Origin: Halomonas getboli
GTDB lineage: Bacteria; Pseudomonadota; Gammaproteobacteria; Pseudomonadales; Halomonadaceae
NCBI RefSeq assembly: GCF_023094245.1
Contig: NZ_JALMEW010000002.1
Span: 248,001-312,000 of the forward strand
Length of the DNA stretch: 64,000 nt
Direction: 5' to 3'
Of this stretch, positions 1 through 12,430 are shown piece after piece (position 1 is the stretch's first letter; each line of letters begins with the position of its first letter). A model generated the notes under the pieces. The model was not told the DNA's origin. It searched no databases and worked only from the letters and a program-made list of their open reading frames with translations. The position numbers and the translations under genes are program-made.

Positions 1-1
1 C

Positions 2-937
2 CGTGTCAGCTGGATTGAGGAAGGAAAAACACAACCGAACAAGGTCACGGACTATTATCGATTAGCATACCGTGGAATGCTTTCACAGTCCGGAGAAAGA
101 ACCTTAATCCCTTCTATCCTTCCGAAAGGCTGCGGACATATTCATGGTGCGCAAACAACAGCATTCAAGAACAATCTGACCTTAATTAAGCAAGCTTTAT
201 TTTGTACTTCTCTGGCAGGAGATTTTTACACAAAGACAACGGGAAGGAGCAACCTAATGGCCACTTGGTCTGCATTCCCGTTACTAGAAAAAGTTCCTCA
301 GGCCTCAACGAGGCTATTATCATTAAACTGTCTAACCAACCATTATTCAGAACTCTGGCAGTCCTGCTGGCAGGACGCTTTTAAGCAAGCCCAATGGGCC
401 AGCGATAGCCCGCTGCTGGATCATGACTTCTTTGCCAATCTGACGCCGGAGTGGCAGCGACATTGCGCGCTACGCAACGACTACGCCCGCCGTCAGGCCC
501 TGGTGGAAATCGACGTATTGGTCGCCCAGACACTGGGCATGACCCTGGAAGAACTCAAGACCATTTATCGCGTGCAGTTCTACGTCATGCGCCAAAATGA
601 AGCCGACACCTGGTATGACGCCCGCGGCCGCATCATCTTCACCCCCAGCAAGGGCCTCGCCGGCGTCGGCCTGCCCCGCAAGGCCAACAAGAAGGAACTG
701 GAGCAGGACATTCACTACTCCATCGAATCCCCGGAGCGCACCGACTACAACATCGCCCTCGGCTGGGAAGACGTGAAAGACATGCAGGAAGGCGTCGTCC
801 GTAAGACCTGGCTCGACGACACCCTCCCCGACGGCCCCTGGGAAACCACCATCGAATACCACGCTCCCTTCACCCGCCCGGATCGGGAGAAGGACTATGA
901 AAAAGCGTGGGAAATCTTTGAGCAATCCAAGGCATGA
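2..937 (+). CDS. Defence-associated DNA methyltransferase, C-terminal part (partial)
   Basis: The reading frame is open from base 2, so the gene starts upstream of the window and only about 311 C-terminal residues are seen. The visible part contains the motif KGLAGVGLPRK and the ending DREKDYEKAWEIFE, which I associate with the C-terminus of large Eco57I/PglX-like adenine methyltransferases found in DISARM-type loci (DrmMI). The catalytic SAM-binding and NPPY-type motifs would lie off the left edge, so activity cannot be judged. In such systems the methylase marks host DNA as self. It is followed 62 bases later by an acidic protein gene and then a DrmD-like ATPase on the same strand, which supports the defence assignment. 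The internal ATG at 77 is not the start, because the frame upstream reads through with similar composition. Confidence 0.75.
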   Translation, partial: RVSWIEEGKTQPNKVTDYYRLAYRGMLSQSGERTLIPSILPKGCGHIHGAQTTAFKNNLTLIKQALFCTSLAGDFYTKTTGRSNLMATWSAFPLLEKVPQASTRLLSLNCLTNHYSELWQSCWQDAFKQAQWASDSPLLDHDFFANLTPEWQRHCALRNDYARRQALVEIDVLVAQTLGMTLEELKTIYRVQFYVMRQNEADTWYDARGRIIFTPSKGLAGVGLPRKANKKELEQDIHYSIESPERTDYNIALGWEDVKDMQEGVVRKTWLDDTLPDGPWETTIEYHAPFTRPDREKDYEKAWEIFEQSKA

Positions 938-999
938 TCTTGGAACATCGAGCATAGGAAACCATTCCCAACTGTCTCCAATGGAGGAGAGGGGATAAG

Positions 1000-2673
<1,674 letters not shown>

Positions 2674-2810
2674 CCAGAAGTCATCTCCATGAGCGGAGCA
2701 TCACTGGCGCCCCCTCGAATAATTACCAACAAGGCAACAAAAAAGCTGTCCTTGATACTAATGATCTGATGGAAAAAATCTCGCGAACCCATTAATGCAG
2801 GAACCAGAAG

Positions 2811-5666
2811 ATGTCGATACCCACCAAAACACCTGTCCTTGGCGCAAGAGCAAGTATCACAATACCGTCGGGTGAAGAAGAGACCTGCCGGGTTCTCCAG
2901 TCTGTCACCGGAGGCAATACACCACGTTCGCAGGTGAAGTTGAAGTCTCGCAAGGAGCCACTTTGGGTAGAGACATCATCACTGCGTTCCGGCTACAAAT
3001 CCGGCATGCATGTCCAGGCGACCGGGTCGAGGGAAGCCAGGAAGTTCGGTGAAGGAATCATTGTACAAACGAAACTGGAATCTCACCTCCACCTCCACCT
3101 GACCGAATTCCCGGAAAGCCAGACAAGGCGATGGCTGCCCTGGTATGTTCTTAAACCCTGCCCAAGCGTAAAACAGCGATTTCTCGTTGGTCATCAGGAT
3201 AGCTTCTCGACTGCTGAAAGATGTCGACTTCGAATACTTGCACGACTCTTTCAGAATTGGCAGCAGAATACCGGTGCGTTATCTGACCTGGATATTGACC
3301 CCCTTCCCCATCAGATCCACCTCGTCCACCACATCCTAAATTCAGGTAATTACAACTGGCTTATCGCAGATGATGTAGGGCTTGGAAAGACTATCGAAGC
3401 TGGAATGCTCATCTATGCGCTACGCCAAAGAAAGGAAGCACGGCGTGTGCTGATCATCACACCTTCCGGACTGACGACACAGTGGCAGGAAGAGATGTCA
3501 AACCGCTTCAATTTACGAGATTTCCGAATTTATGGGCGTGATTTTGTCATTCAGAAAGCGTCCCACTGGCAAGATCACGCCCACGACTATGTCATAGGAT
3601 CCATGGACCTTTTCAAGCAGGATCACCACCGGGAGATGCTGCTCCACGCCGCCCCTTGGGATATCGTGCTAGTCGATGAGGCCCACCGGCTTTCCAGAAG
3701 ACAATACGGCATGAAACTCGACTCCTCGGATCGCTTCAACCTGCTACACGCGCTTCGCGAAAACGAAAAAGCGGATAACCTGATACTGCTCACCGCCACT
3801 CCCCACCAAGGAATGCAAGACAAGTTCATTGCTTTACTTGAACTGCTTCGCCCTGAACTCAAGGAAGAATTTCGCCTACTAGACCTCAACCGCAGCCTTC
3901 TCGGAGAGATGGTCATAAGAAATTACAAGTCAGACGTCACTGACAAGAAGGGAAACTTCATATTTCGTGGAAAGAAAACGCATTCCATCACTGTCGAAAG
4001 CAGCCAGGAAAGCCATGACTTCGACAGGTCTATGCAAAGTTATCTCAAACTAGGGTACAGCGCGGGAGAAAATCTAGGAAAAACCGGAAATGCCATTGGC
4101 TTCGTGATGACAGTATACAGGAAGCTAGCCGCTTCCAGTGTCGCAGCCATCCATCAAGCTCTGATTAATCGACTGCACAGGCTGGACAATGAAAAGGGCA
4201 ACAGCTTTGACATTGCACAGAAAAAAGAGGATAGCCGATATCAAGGGGAGGAAGAAGAAGCACAAGTTGCACTTCTACCAGGCAACGAAGAGGAATTCTT
4301 TTCAGGCGAAAGAGAACTTCTGGAAGAGCTCATCTCGTCTGCTGAAAGGCTCAAGGAAAAAGACCTGAAACTGAATAGCCTCATGGACACCATTATCCAC
4401 AAAATACTTAACAACTCTCCCGGAGAACGCATCCTGATATTCACTGAATATCGTGCCACTCAAAAATACTTGAAAACAGCCCTCAGGGAAAAATTTGGCC
4501 CTGACACAGTTCAACTTATCCATGGCGGCATGTCACTGGACGAACGGTCAGAAGCGATACACTCCTTCCAGAATCTCGGACAGTTCCTCATCTCTACCGA
4601 AGCAGGAGGCGAAGGAATAAACCTTCATCACAACTGCCACATCATGATCAACTACGACCTTCCCTGGAATCCGATGCGGCTTGTACAGCGGATAGGTCGC
4701 CTCTATCGCTATGGGCAGAAAGAGCCTGTCACGGTTCTTAACATCAACTCCAAAGGCTCCCTGGATGATGACATCATAACAATCATGTATGAACGCCTTC
4801 ATCAAGTAGTGGAGGACATGGCTCAGGTTCAGGGTGATGAGTTCAACGAGGGTCTCAAGGACGACATACTTGGTGAAATCTCTGACATCGCCAACCTGGA
4901 AGACATTATCAACAACTCGCGCCAGCAGAATATTCAGCGAACTCAAGAGCGGATTGAGGAAGCACTCGAGCGTGCCCGCAATGCTGCCAGCCTTCAACGC
5001 GACCTCTTCGAGCATGTTTCAAGCTTTGATGCAAACGCCTTCAGCCAACAAATCGTAGTGACCAATGATCACTTGAAGTCATTTGTATCAGGAATGTGTC
5101 GCCTCTTGGAAATCGAAGTAGATTACCACTATCTGAGAGGAGCGGCCTGGAGGCTTAGACTCCCTCAATGGATCAAGAACAGGCTTCACATGTCTCGATC
5201 AGTGATTTCCATTACCTTTAACAGGCCGCTATCCCGAGACCGAGATGACCTTGAGCTCATCAGTTATGGTAGCGCTTTCTTCAAAGCACTGATTGAAATG
5301 GCATTAGACACTGACTTCGGTGGAAAACATGCCATGACAAGCATGAATACCACCCAGGCTCAGGGTGCAATCCTGGCCACTATGCTGCGCTGGCAAAACG
5401 AGGCAGGAAGGCGGATGAGCGAAGAGTTCTCGATCTTTCTCGATGACGGAAAAGATATCAAACTCAACCCCCCTTCCATCCAGGAGTGGCTACTTGATGA
5501 GGCAACAGATGAGGCTTACGAGCCTCGGGATATGGAGATGGCGAAACAGACCTATGAGAGACTGAAAAAGCATTGCTCCTGGCGAATGTCCCATCATTCC
5601 AGGACAAGCCTGCTTCCGGAACGATTTGATCCCGTCTCCGCCATGTGGGTTCTGAACAATCCCTAA
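2811..5666 (+). CDS. DrmD-like SNF2-family helicase/ATPase
   Basis: 951-residue superfamily 2 ATPase of the SNF2/HepA type. After an N-terminal domain of about 165 residues, motif I is DVGLGKTIEAG near residue 188, motif II is VDEAHRL near 287, motif III is LTATPHQG, and the second RecA lobe ends with STEAGGEGINLHH and QRIGRLYRYGQ near residues 600-635. A long C-terminal region (about 680-951) with coiled-coil-like charged helices follows. This order and length match DrmD of class 1 DISARM, an ATP-driven DNA translocase thought to help act on incoming DNA. It lies downstream of the methyltransferase on the same strand, as expected for a DISARM-related operon. Base composition is less GC-rich than the host-type genes further right. 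A plain HepA/RapA-like role is less likely given the context. Confidence 0.85.
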   Translation: MSIPTKTPVLGARASITIPSGEEETCRVLQSVTGGNTPRSQVKLKSRKEPLWVETSSLRSGYKSGMHVQATGSREARKFGEGIIVQTKLESHLHLHLTEFPESQTRRWLPWYVLKPCPSVKQRFLVGHQDSFSTAERCRLRILARLFQNWQQNTGALSDLDIDPLPHQIHLVHHILNSGNYNWLIADDVGLGKTIEAGMLIYALRQRKEARRVLIITPSGLTTQWQEEMSNRFNLRDFRIYGRDFVIQKASHWQDHAHDYVIGSMDLFKQDHHREMLLHAAPWDIVLVDEAHRLSRRQYGMKLDSSDRFNLLHALRENEKADNLILLTATPHQGMQDKFIALLELLRPELKEEFRLLDLNRSLLGEMVIRNYKSDVTDKKGNFIFRGKKTHSITVESSQESHDFDRSMQSYLKLGYSAGENLGKTGNAIGFVMTVYRKLAASSVAAIHQALINRLHRLDNEKGNSFDIAQKKEDSRYQGEEEEAQVALLPGNEEEFFSGERELLEELISSAERLKEKDLKLNSLMDTIIHKILNNSPGERILIFTEYRATQKYLKTALREKFGPDTVQLIHGGMSLDERSEAIHSFQNLGQFLISTEAGGEGINLHHNCHIMINYDLPWNPMRLVQRIGRLYRYGQKEPVTVLNINSKGSLDDDIITIMYERLHQVVEDMAQVQGDEFNEGLKDDILGEISDIANLEDIINNSRQQNIQRTQERIEEALERARNAASLQRDLFEHVSSFDANAFSQQIVVTNDHLKSFVSGMCRLLEIEVDYHYLRGAAWRLRLPQWIKNRLHMSRSVISITFNRPLSRDRDDLELISYGSAFFKALIEMALDTDFGGKHAMTSMNTTQAQGAILATMLRWQNEAGRRMSEEFSIFLDDGKDIKLNPPSIQEWLLDEATDEAYEPRDMEMAKQTYERLKKHCSWRMSHHSRTSLLPERFDPVSAMWVLNNP

Positions 5667-5845
5667 CCTTGAACTCAGGAGAAAAGCATACCCATAAGCG
5701 CATGATAGATTCATCAATCCCAAAAACGACGAAACCCCGGCATATCACTCTGAGGTTTTATCCGTCCTCGACAGGAAGGCTACCTTTTTCCTGTAAATTT
5801 TCTTAGCATCTTGCACCTGAGCAAAGGAGTGCCCAAGGAGTCCAT
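5667..5845. other. Intergenic gap within defence operon
   Basis: 179 bases separate the SNF2 gene from the YprA-family helicase. I see no gene or clear hairpin. An AAAGGAG-like ribosome-binding sequence lies before the helicase ATG. GC content rises after this gap, so it may be a junction between parts of the operon with different histories. Confidence 0.5.
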
Positions 5846-8800
5846 ATGCTACCAAGCCTCGTCGCCCATGAACTGCAGCTGAGCCTGCACGACTACCTGC
5901 GTGCGGCCTTTCCGATCTCCACGCCAAGCTTTCGCGGTGAGGGGGCACAAGGCGAGACGGCACTGATCGACCGCTTCCTGGATACTTCCGGCAAGTTGCT
6001 GAAGGGCCCTTATCTGTCGTTGGGTCTGCCCTTTCGCCGCGATGATCAATCGCCGCCTTTTCAGCATATCGATCCGGGGTTTCCACCCTTTCGCCACCAG
6101 CAGCAGGCCTTTCAGCGGCTTAGTGGCAAGGTGAAGCAATCCACACTGGTAGCCACGGGCACCGGTTCGGGCAAGACGGAGTGCTTCCTGCTACCGATTC
6201 TTGAACATTGCTGTGCGTTCCGGGCCGACCCGTCCATCACCGAGAAACGCGGTATCAAGGCGTTGATCATCTACCCGATGAATGCCCTGGCGACGGATCA
6301 GGCCCGGCGCATGGCCAGACTGGTCAGTGAGCTGGATACCCGGATCACCGTGGGCCTGTTCACCGGCGATGAGGTGGAGTCTCCCAGCCGGTCGATGTCC
6401 GTCGATAGCGTGATCACCGATAAGGAGACGCTGCGCGATAACCCGCCGGATATCCTGCTGACCAACTACAAGATGCTCGATTTCCTGCTCATGCGGCCCA
6501 AGGACCAGGCCCTGTGGCGTTTCAACACGCCGGGCATGCTCCGCTATCTGGTGGTGGATGAGCTGCATACCTTCGATGGTGCCCAGGGCACCGATCTGGC
6601 CTGCCTGATCCGGCGCCTGCGTGACCGCCTGTCGATCGGCGATGAAATGGCCTGTGTGGGCACCTCGGCAACCATCGGCGACGCCTCGGCCTCGGAGCAG
6701 CTGATGCGTTATGCAGAGGAGATCTTCGCCACGGATTTTGGTGATGAGAGCCTGGTACTGGAGGATCGGCTGTCCGCCACCGAGTATCTCGAACATGCAC
6801 AGGCGAAGCATGGCGACCTGGCCTTCCACCATTGGCCAGCGGATATCGCGGCACGTCGGCAGTTGGATCCGCAACGCTTCGAGCAGCCTTCCACCTTTCT
6901 GGCGGCCGCCTTCGAGCAGTGGTTCATCGAGGGTAGCGTCCCGGTCGAAACCGACGTGCATGCCCTGCGCGATGCCGAGCACCCGTCGCATTCACGGGCC
7001 CTGGTCGCACTGGGCCGAGACCTCAAGCGCCACGAGGCATTTCATCACCTGTTGCGTGAGAGCCAGGGTGTCACCGATCTGGGCGCTTTGCTGAAGCGCT
7101 GGAAGCGCGAACGCCAATGGAGCGGTGAACCGCATGTGGTGCTTTACAGCCTGTTGGCGCTGATCTCGGCGGCCCGCGAGGCCGTGCCGCGCGAGGATGA
7201 CGAGCCGCTGCTGGCCCCGCTGCTGACGGTACGGCTGCAACTCTGGCTGCGCGAGCTGTCGCGCATGGTGGCCAGTGTGGGCGATACTCCCGAGCTGCGC
7301 TTTGCCGATGACGATCCCCAGGGCCGCCCGGCCCCCGGCCAGACGGAAACGGACGGCCAGTCACTCCACCTGCCACTGGTGCATTGCCGGGACTGCCATA
7401 ACGCGGCCTGGGGGATCCTGAAGGCCGAAGACAGCCCCCACATCAAGAACGATCTGGCGGCCTTCTATCGCGAGTATTTCCAGAGAGGGCCCAATGTCTG
7501 TCTGCTATATCCGCTGGCGGATTCGGCACCGCCAGCGCAGCGAGAAGGTCAGGTCAAGCAGCTCTGTTCGAGTTGCCGGGCGCTGACCCATGGCGATGCC
7601 CAAGGCAACTGCCCGACCTGCGGCGCCGGTACGCTGCTGCGGGTCTGGCAGCCGGTATTGCAGGAGCGGGAACAGGATAAGCTGGTCAGCAAGACCGACC
7701 ACTGCCCGTACTGCCACTCCCACGGTGGCCTGTCGATCCTGGGTTTTCGTGCCGCCTCACTCTCCAGCACCCTTCTGGCTCGGCTGTACCAGTCTCCCTA
7801 TAACGATGACCGCAAGGCCATCGCCTTCTCCGATAGCGTGCAGGACGCCGCTCACCGCGCCGGCTTCTTCGAAGCACGAACCTGGCGGCAGGCGCTGCGT
7901 CAGGCGATGAATGGCTGGCTGGCCAGCCAGGGACAGACGCTACCGCTGGATCAACTCGGCCAGGCGTTTGCCGAGGCAATGCGTCGCCAGGCCGGCAGTG
8001 ACGCCGATTTCGTGGGCCGCTGGCTGGCCCCCAATATGGCCTGGCTGCGGGATGCCGACTATCTGCAGCGTGAGGACGCATTGCCGGCCGACAGCGACCT
8101 GCCCGACCTGGTGCGTCGGCGGCTCGACTGGGAACTGCATACCGAGCTAGGGCTGCGCAGCCAGATCGGCCGTACCCTGGAGCGCCAGGGGCGCGTCACC
8201 CTCAGCGTAGATACGCCCCTGCTGGAAGCCGCCGCCGAGCGGCTGGCCAACGACTGGGCCCAGGAGCTGCCGGGCATCGGTGAGGTCAGCCGCGAGCAGA
8301 CAACACGCTTTTTGCTTGGCGTGCTGCATCGCATGCGCACCCGCGGCGCCTTTGCGCACCCGGAAGTGGAAGGCTATGTACGCAATGGCGGCAACACCTT
8401 TATCTTTCGCAACACACCCTGGCTGCCCAATTACGGCCCCCGATCCGCCCCGCCGGCCTTTTTGACCCAGGACTCGGTCTCGAAGAACTTCGACAGCATC
8501 GGCGGCCAGCAGCGCGGTGGGGGCCACTGGTACAAGAGCTGGTTTCTCAAACAACTGGACGCCGACCAGGTGCTGACCCATGACGTGGCCCAAGCCTATC
8601 AGCTGACCCTGCGGACACTGGAGCGCATCGGACTGTTGAGAGTGGTCGCAACGCCCCAAGGACGCTCCATCTGGGGGCTGGAACGCCCACACTGGCATGC
8701 CGTGACCCAGCCGCTGCCCATGCGCTGCAATGTCTGTGGCCAGCGATCCCAGGTGGCTCATGAACAGTCCGAGCACTGGGAAGGCATGGCCTGCCTGCAA

Positions 8801-11800
8801 CCCCAGTGTGCCGGCGAGCTGGGCCGGGCCAAGGCATTCAAGTGGGCACTGCCGGCCTCCAAGAATTCACCCACGCGACTGGTCAGCCACGAGCATACCG
8901 GCCTGCTGTACAGCGACGAACGCGCCCAGGTCGAGCGCTCCTTCATCAGCGGCCAGCGGCCCTGGGATATCAATCTGCTTTCGGCCACGCCGACGCTGGA
9001 GATGGGCATCGATATCGGCAACCTGTCGTCGGTGCTGCTGTGCTCGACACCGCCTTCCCAGGCCAATTATCTGCAACGCATCGGCCGGGCCGGCCGCCGC
9101 GACGGCAATGCGCTGAATGTCACCATCGCCAATGCCGCGCCTCATGATCTGTACTTTTACGCCGAGCCCAAGGAAATGATGGCAGGCAGCGTGCAGCCGC
9201 CAGGGGTATTTCTGCGGGCCACGGCGGTGCTGGAGCGCCAGTTGATGGCTTTCGCCTTCGATCACTGGGTAGCCGAGGCCGCGCGTGACAACACCCTGGA
9301 CGAGAGCATGCTGCCCACCCGCCTTTCGGTGGTGCTCGACAACATGCGCCGCGGCGACAAGACGGGCTTTCCACACAGCCTGCTGACCTTCATCGATCGC
9401 CATCAGCACTGGCTGTTCGAGCAGTTTTGCGCGCTCTTCCCGGCCCTGGATGATGAGGCCCGCCGCCACCTGCATGACTACTTCAGCGATGACGCAAGCA
9501 TCAAAGGCAGCCTGCGCTACCGCATCAACAACCGGCTTCACGAAAAGGCCCGTCAACGCCAGAGCTGGCGCGATACCATCCGGGCACACAACAAGCAGCT
9601 CGAGCGCTTGCGCCAGCAGCCCGAGGATGAAGCCATCCGTGAAGCGATCGAGGCCGTGGAGAGCGAGAAGCGGGCCCTGCAGGAGATGGCGAAGCGCCTC
9701 GACGCCCAGCACACCCTCAATTTCTTCACCGATGAGGGGCTGCTGCCCAACTACGCCTTCCCGGAAGAAGGCGTTACCCTCAATGGCGTGGTGATCCGTT
9801 CGGTTCGCCAGGCGCAGCACGACACCAGTGCTTCCGGAAGCGATGCTCGGCCTGTCGGGAACGACAAGACCGCGAAGTCCTATGAGGTGGTGAGTTACGA
9901 CTTTCAACGCCCTGCCCAGAATGCGCTGGTCGAGCTGGCGCCGGATAACACCTTCTATGCCGTTGGCCGGGCCTTGAAGATCGACCAGGTCAACATGCGC
10001 CTGAGCGATGTGGAAACCTGGCGGCTATGCAACCACTGCCACTTCAGCGAGCAGATCGACCAGGGCGACCGGCATGGTGCCTGCCCGCGATGCGGCAGCC
10101 CGCAGTGGGCGGATGGTGCCCAGAAGCAGCAGCTCCTCAGGCTGCGAGAGGTGACCGCCACGGTACGCGATCGCGACAGCCGAATCGGTGATGACAGCGA
10201 GCAGCGCGAGCCATCCTTTCATGTTCGCCAGTTGCTGACGGATATCGCGCCCAACAGCGCGCGCTTTGCCTATCGCATCGATGACCCGGAGTGCCCGTTC
10301 GGCTTCGAGTATATTCCCCAGGCGCGCTTTCGCGAGATCAACTTCGGCCGTCATGACGACAAGGCACCGTCATTCAAGGTGGCCGGCGAGGAGCGCCCGC
10401 GAGCCGGCTTTCGTGTCTGCAAGCACTGCGGCAAGGTGCAGCGACCGAAGATGAAGGCCAATGAACGGCATCAGCGCTTCTGCAAACTGGCACAGCGCGG
10501 TGCCGTCGAACAGGAAGAGGATTTTCTGGACAGCTTGTTCCTGTATCGCGAGCTGTCCTCTGAGGCCTTGCGCCTGCTATTGCCGCTTTCGGATATTGCC
10601 ATGTCCGATACGGCGCGCCACTCACTGATTGCGGCCCTGCACCTGGGGCTGAAGCAGCACTTCCATGGCAATGTGGACCACCTGAAGGTCTCCGAGCAGC
10701 AGACGCCGAGCCAGGGTAGCGCGCCCTCTCGCCATTACCTGGTGCTCCATGACAGTGTGCCGGGGGGCACCGGCTACCTGAAGGAACTGATGCAATCCCC
10801 GGATACCCTGCTGGCAATGTTGCAGACCGCCTTCGAACATCTTGATGGGTGTGACTGCCAGCACGATGAACAGCTCGATGGCTGTTATCGCTGCCTGCTT
10901 GCCTACCGCGAAAGCCGCCACATGGTACATATCTCTCGACGGCGGGCCATGGAATTGCTGGAGCGGATTCTGAGCCGGCGTGATGCGCTGATCGCCATTG
11001 ATGGCCTGGATCATGTCGACCTCAACGCCCTGGTGGAAAGCGAGCTGGAACAACGCTTCATCGATGCTCTTGCCAATCGGGAAACCGGTATCCGCCTCCT
11101 CCCGGAGCTGTACGAGGGAACCCCGGGGTGGCGCCTGACGCTGGAAACCGGGCGACGCGAAGATGGGACACCACGGCTGGCCAGCTGGCTTGTGGAGCCC
11201 CAGCGCAACCTGGGAGCGGCCGACGGCGTCACGCGGGACACGCGGCCGGACTTCGTGCTATGGCCCGCCAGCGACAGCCAGCAACAGGCCCGTCCGGTGG
11301 CGCTCTATCTGGATGGCTTCCAGTATCACCACGACCAGTTGGATGACGATACGGCCAAGCGCCAGGCGGTACTGGCATCGGGACGTTTTCATGTCTGGAC
11401 GCTGGGCTGGCGTGATCTGGAAGGCACCGATCTGGATTTACCACTCTGGCAACGCCAGCCAACCGGTCACCTGGGGAATTTCTATCCGAAGACTGCTGAA
11501 AAGCTCGGCACCACCAGCCGTCATGCTGGCTTGGAAGATCTCAAGGAAAGCTCTCTGAACTGGCTGCTGGCCTATCTGCGCGATCCCCTCGATACAGCGC
11601 AGCGTCTGGCCCAAGCGGCTCTCGGCCAGGCCTTCCACTGGCTGGATCAGCGCACGCTTCAAGACCCCGGGTTGCGCCAGAGTATCGACCTAGAACTGGC
11701 CGAAAACGCCCCGGTCGCGGTGCGACATGCGCTACTGCCGGAGTCCGCTACCATCCTGCTCGGCGGCGTCATGAATGCGCTCGGCAACAGCGAAGATGCC

Positions 11801-12430
11801 AACGCCCCGGCCAGCAGCGAAATCACCTTGAGCATTCCCTTTGATGCCCTGCAAAACGCTAATCGACTGCCCGTTGAGCTGCATTTTCACTTGAGCCTGG
11901 ATGACCGCCACCTGCCCGATAATACCGAGGGCGAAGCCCGCTGGCGGGCCTTCTGGCATGCCGCCAATTTGCTGCAATTCGCGCCACGCTTTTCCATGTG
12001 CTCGGTTCAGGGCGTGGCCCGCCAGGTCGTCAGCGATACGGTGGCCGAATGCACGGCGCTGAAGACGGCTATCAAGGGGTCGCAGGACGAGTCGTCGACC
12101 TCCCAGAACAGCACAGCGGCCACGGCCGAGTGGCAGGCGTTGATTGACCAGGAGCTGACGCTGCTGCCACGCGAATGGCTGACCAGCCTGGCGCAACGAG
12201 GTTTGCCGGTACCAACGCCGGGGCTGGATGTGCTGGATGCATCCGGTGAAGCCTCGATCACCTTGGAGCTGGCCTGGGAGTCCGCGAAAGTCGCAGTAGC
12301 ATTGGAGGACGACCTGCCCGCCGACTGGCAGTCCGCACTGTCTGACTGGCGACTGGTCACGACACATGACAACGCCACCATCGAGACACTGATCGGCTGG
12401 TTGAGCACTGAGACAAGGAGTGAGCCATGA
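5846..12430 (+). CDS. YprA-family DEAD/DEAH helicase with DUF1998 and C-terminal nuclease-like region
   Basis: 2194 residues, far longer than housekeeping YprA (about 750). The helicase core has motif I TGTGSGKTEC near residue 104, VVDELHTFDGAQGTD near 236, GTSATIGD near 272, and in lobe 2 TLEMGIDIGNL near 1050 and QRIGRAGRRDG near 1076. The two lobes are separated by a long insert with CxxC pairs (CRDCH, CSSCR, CPTCG, CPYCH, CNVCG). Further cysteine pairs (CNHCH, CPRCG, CKHCG) and DSVPGGTGYLKEL with CDCQ and CYRC near 1635-1690 mark a DUF1998 zinc module, as in DrmB, DruE and YprA. Residues about 1800-1860 (RPDFVL, ALYLDGFQYH, later Lys) resemble a PD-(D/E)XK or Vsr-like nuclease core. It overlaps the next gene by four bases, so the two are translationally coupled. 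It is the likely central motor of a DISARM/Druantia-related system. Confidence 0.88.
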   Translation: MLPSLVAHELQLSLHDYLRAAFPISTPSFRGEGAQGETALIDRFLDTSGKLLKGPYLSLGLPFRRDDQSPPFQHIDPGFPPFRHQQQAFQRLSGKVKQSTLVATGTGSGKTECFLLPILEHCCAFRADPSITEKRGIKALIIYPMNALATDQARRMARLVSELDTRITVGLFTGDEVESPSRSMSVDSVITDKETLRDNPPDILLTNYKMLDFLLMRPKDQALWRFNTPGMLRYLVVDELHTFDGAQGTDLACLIRRLRDRLSIGDEMACVGTSATIGDASASEQLMRYAEEIFATDFGDESLVLEDRLSATEYLEHAQAKHGDLAFHHWPADIAARRQLDPQRFEQPSTFLAAAFEQWFIEGSVPVETDVHALRDAEHPSHSRALVALGRDLKRHEAFHHLLRESQGVTDLGALLKRWKRERQWSGEPHVVLYSLLALISAAREAVPREDDEPLLAPLLTVRLQLWLRELSRMVASVGDTPELRFADDDPQGRPAPGQTETDGQSLHLPLVHCRDCHNAAWGILKAEDSPHIKNDLAAFYREYFQRGPNVCLLYPLADSAPPAQREGQVKQLCSSCRALTHGDAQGNCPTCGAGTLLRVWQPVLQEREQDKLVSKTDHCPYCHSHGGLSILGFRAASLSSTLLARLYQSPYNDDRKAIAFSDSVQDAAHRAGFFEARTWRQALRQAMNGWLASQGQTLPLDQLGQAFAEAMRRQAGSDADFVGRWLAPNMAWLRDADYLQREDALPADSDLPDLVRRRLDWELHTELGLRSQIGRTLERQGRVTLSVDTPLLEAAAERLANDWAQELPGIGEVSREQTTRFLLGVLHRMRTRGAFAHPEVEGYVRNGGNTFIFRNTPWLPNYGPRSAPPAFLTQDSVSKNFDSIGGQQRGGGHWYKSWFLKQLDADQVLTHDVAQAYQLTLRTLERIGLLRVVATPQGRSIWGLERPHWHAVTQPLPMRCNVCGQRSQVAHEQSEHWEGMACLQPQCAGELGRAKAFKWALPASKNSPTRLVSHEHTGLLYSDERAQVERSFISGQRPWDINLLSATPTLEMGIDIGNLSSVLLCSTPPSQANYLQRIGRAGRRDGNALNVTIANAAPHDLYFYAEPKEMMAGSVQPPGVFLRATAVLERQLMAFAFDHWVAEAARDNTLDESMLPTRLSVVLDNMRRGDKTGFPHSLLTFIDRHQHWLFEQFCALFPALDDEARRHLHDYFSDDASIKGSLRYRINNRLHEKARQRQSWRDTIRAHNKQLERLRQQPEDEAIREAIEAVESEKRALQEMAKRLDAQHTLNFFTDEGLLPNYAFPEEGVTLNGVVIRSVRQAQHDTSASGSDARPVGNDKTAKSYEVVSYDFQRPAQNALVELAPDNTFYAVGRALKIDQVNMRLSDVETWRLCNHCHFSEQIDQGDRHGACPRCGSPQWADGAQKQQLLRLREVTATVRDRDSRIGDDSEQREPSFHVRQLLTDIAPNSARFAYRIDDPECPFGFEYIPQARFREINFGRHDDKAPSFKVAGEERPRAGFRVCKHCGKVQRPKMKANERHQRFCKLAQRGAVEQEEDFLDSLFLYRELSSEALRLLLPLSDIAMSDTARHSLIAALHLGLKQHFHGNVDHLKVSEQQTPSQGSAPSRHYLVLHDSVPGGTGYLKELMQSPDTLLAMLQTAFEHLDGCDCQHDEQLDGCYRCLLAYRESRHMVHISRRRAMELLERILSRRDALIAIDGLDHVDLNALVESELEQRFIDALANRETGIRLLPELYEGTPGWRLTLETGRREDGTPRLASWLVEPQRNLGAADGVTRDTRPDFVLWPASDSQQQARPVALYLDGFQYHHDQLDDDTAKRQAVLASGRFHVWTLGWRDLEGTDLDLPLWQRQPTGHLGNFYPKTAEKLGTTSRHAGLEDLKESSLNWLLAYLRDPLDTAQRLAQAALGQAFHWLDQRTLQDPGLRQSIDLELAENAPVAVRHALLPESATILLGGVMNALGNSEDANAPASSEITLSIPFDALQNANRLPVELHFHLSLDDRHLPDNTEGEARWRAFWHAANLLQFAPRFSMCSVQGVARQVVSDTVAECTALKTAIKGSQDESSTSQNSTAATAEWQALIDQELTLLPREWLTSLAQRGLPVPTPGLDVLDASGEASITLELAWESAKVAVALEDDLPADWQSALSDWRLVTTHDNATIETLIGWLSTETRSEP

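Noticed and set aside
77-937. Complete methyltransferase-like gene starting at the ATG at 77
   Set aside because: The frame is open from base 2 and encodes matching sequence upstream, so 77 is internal.
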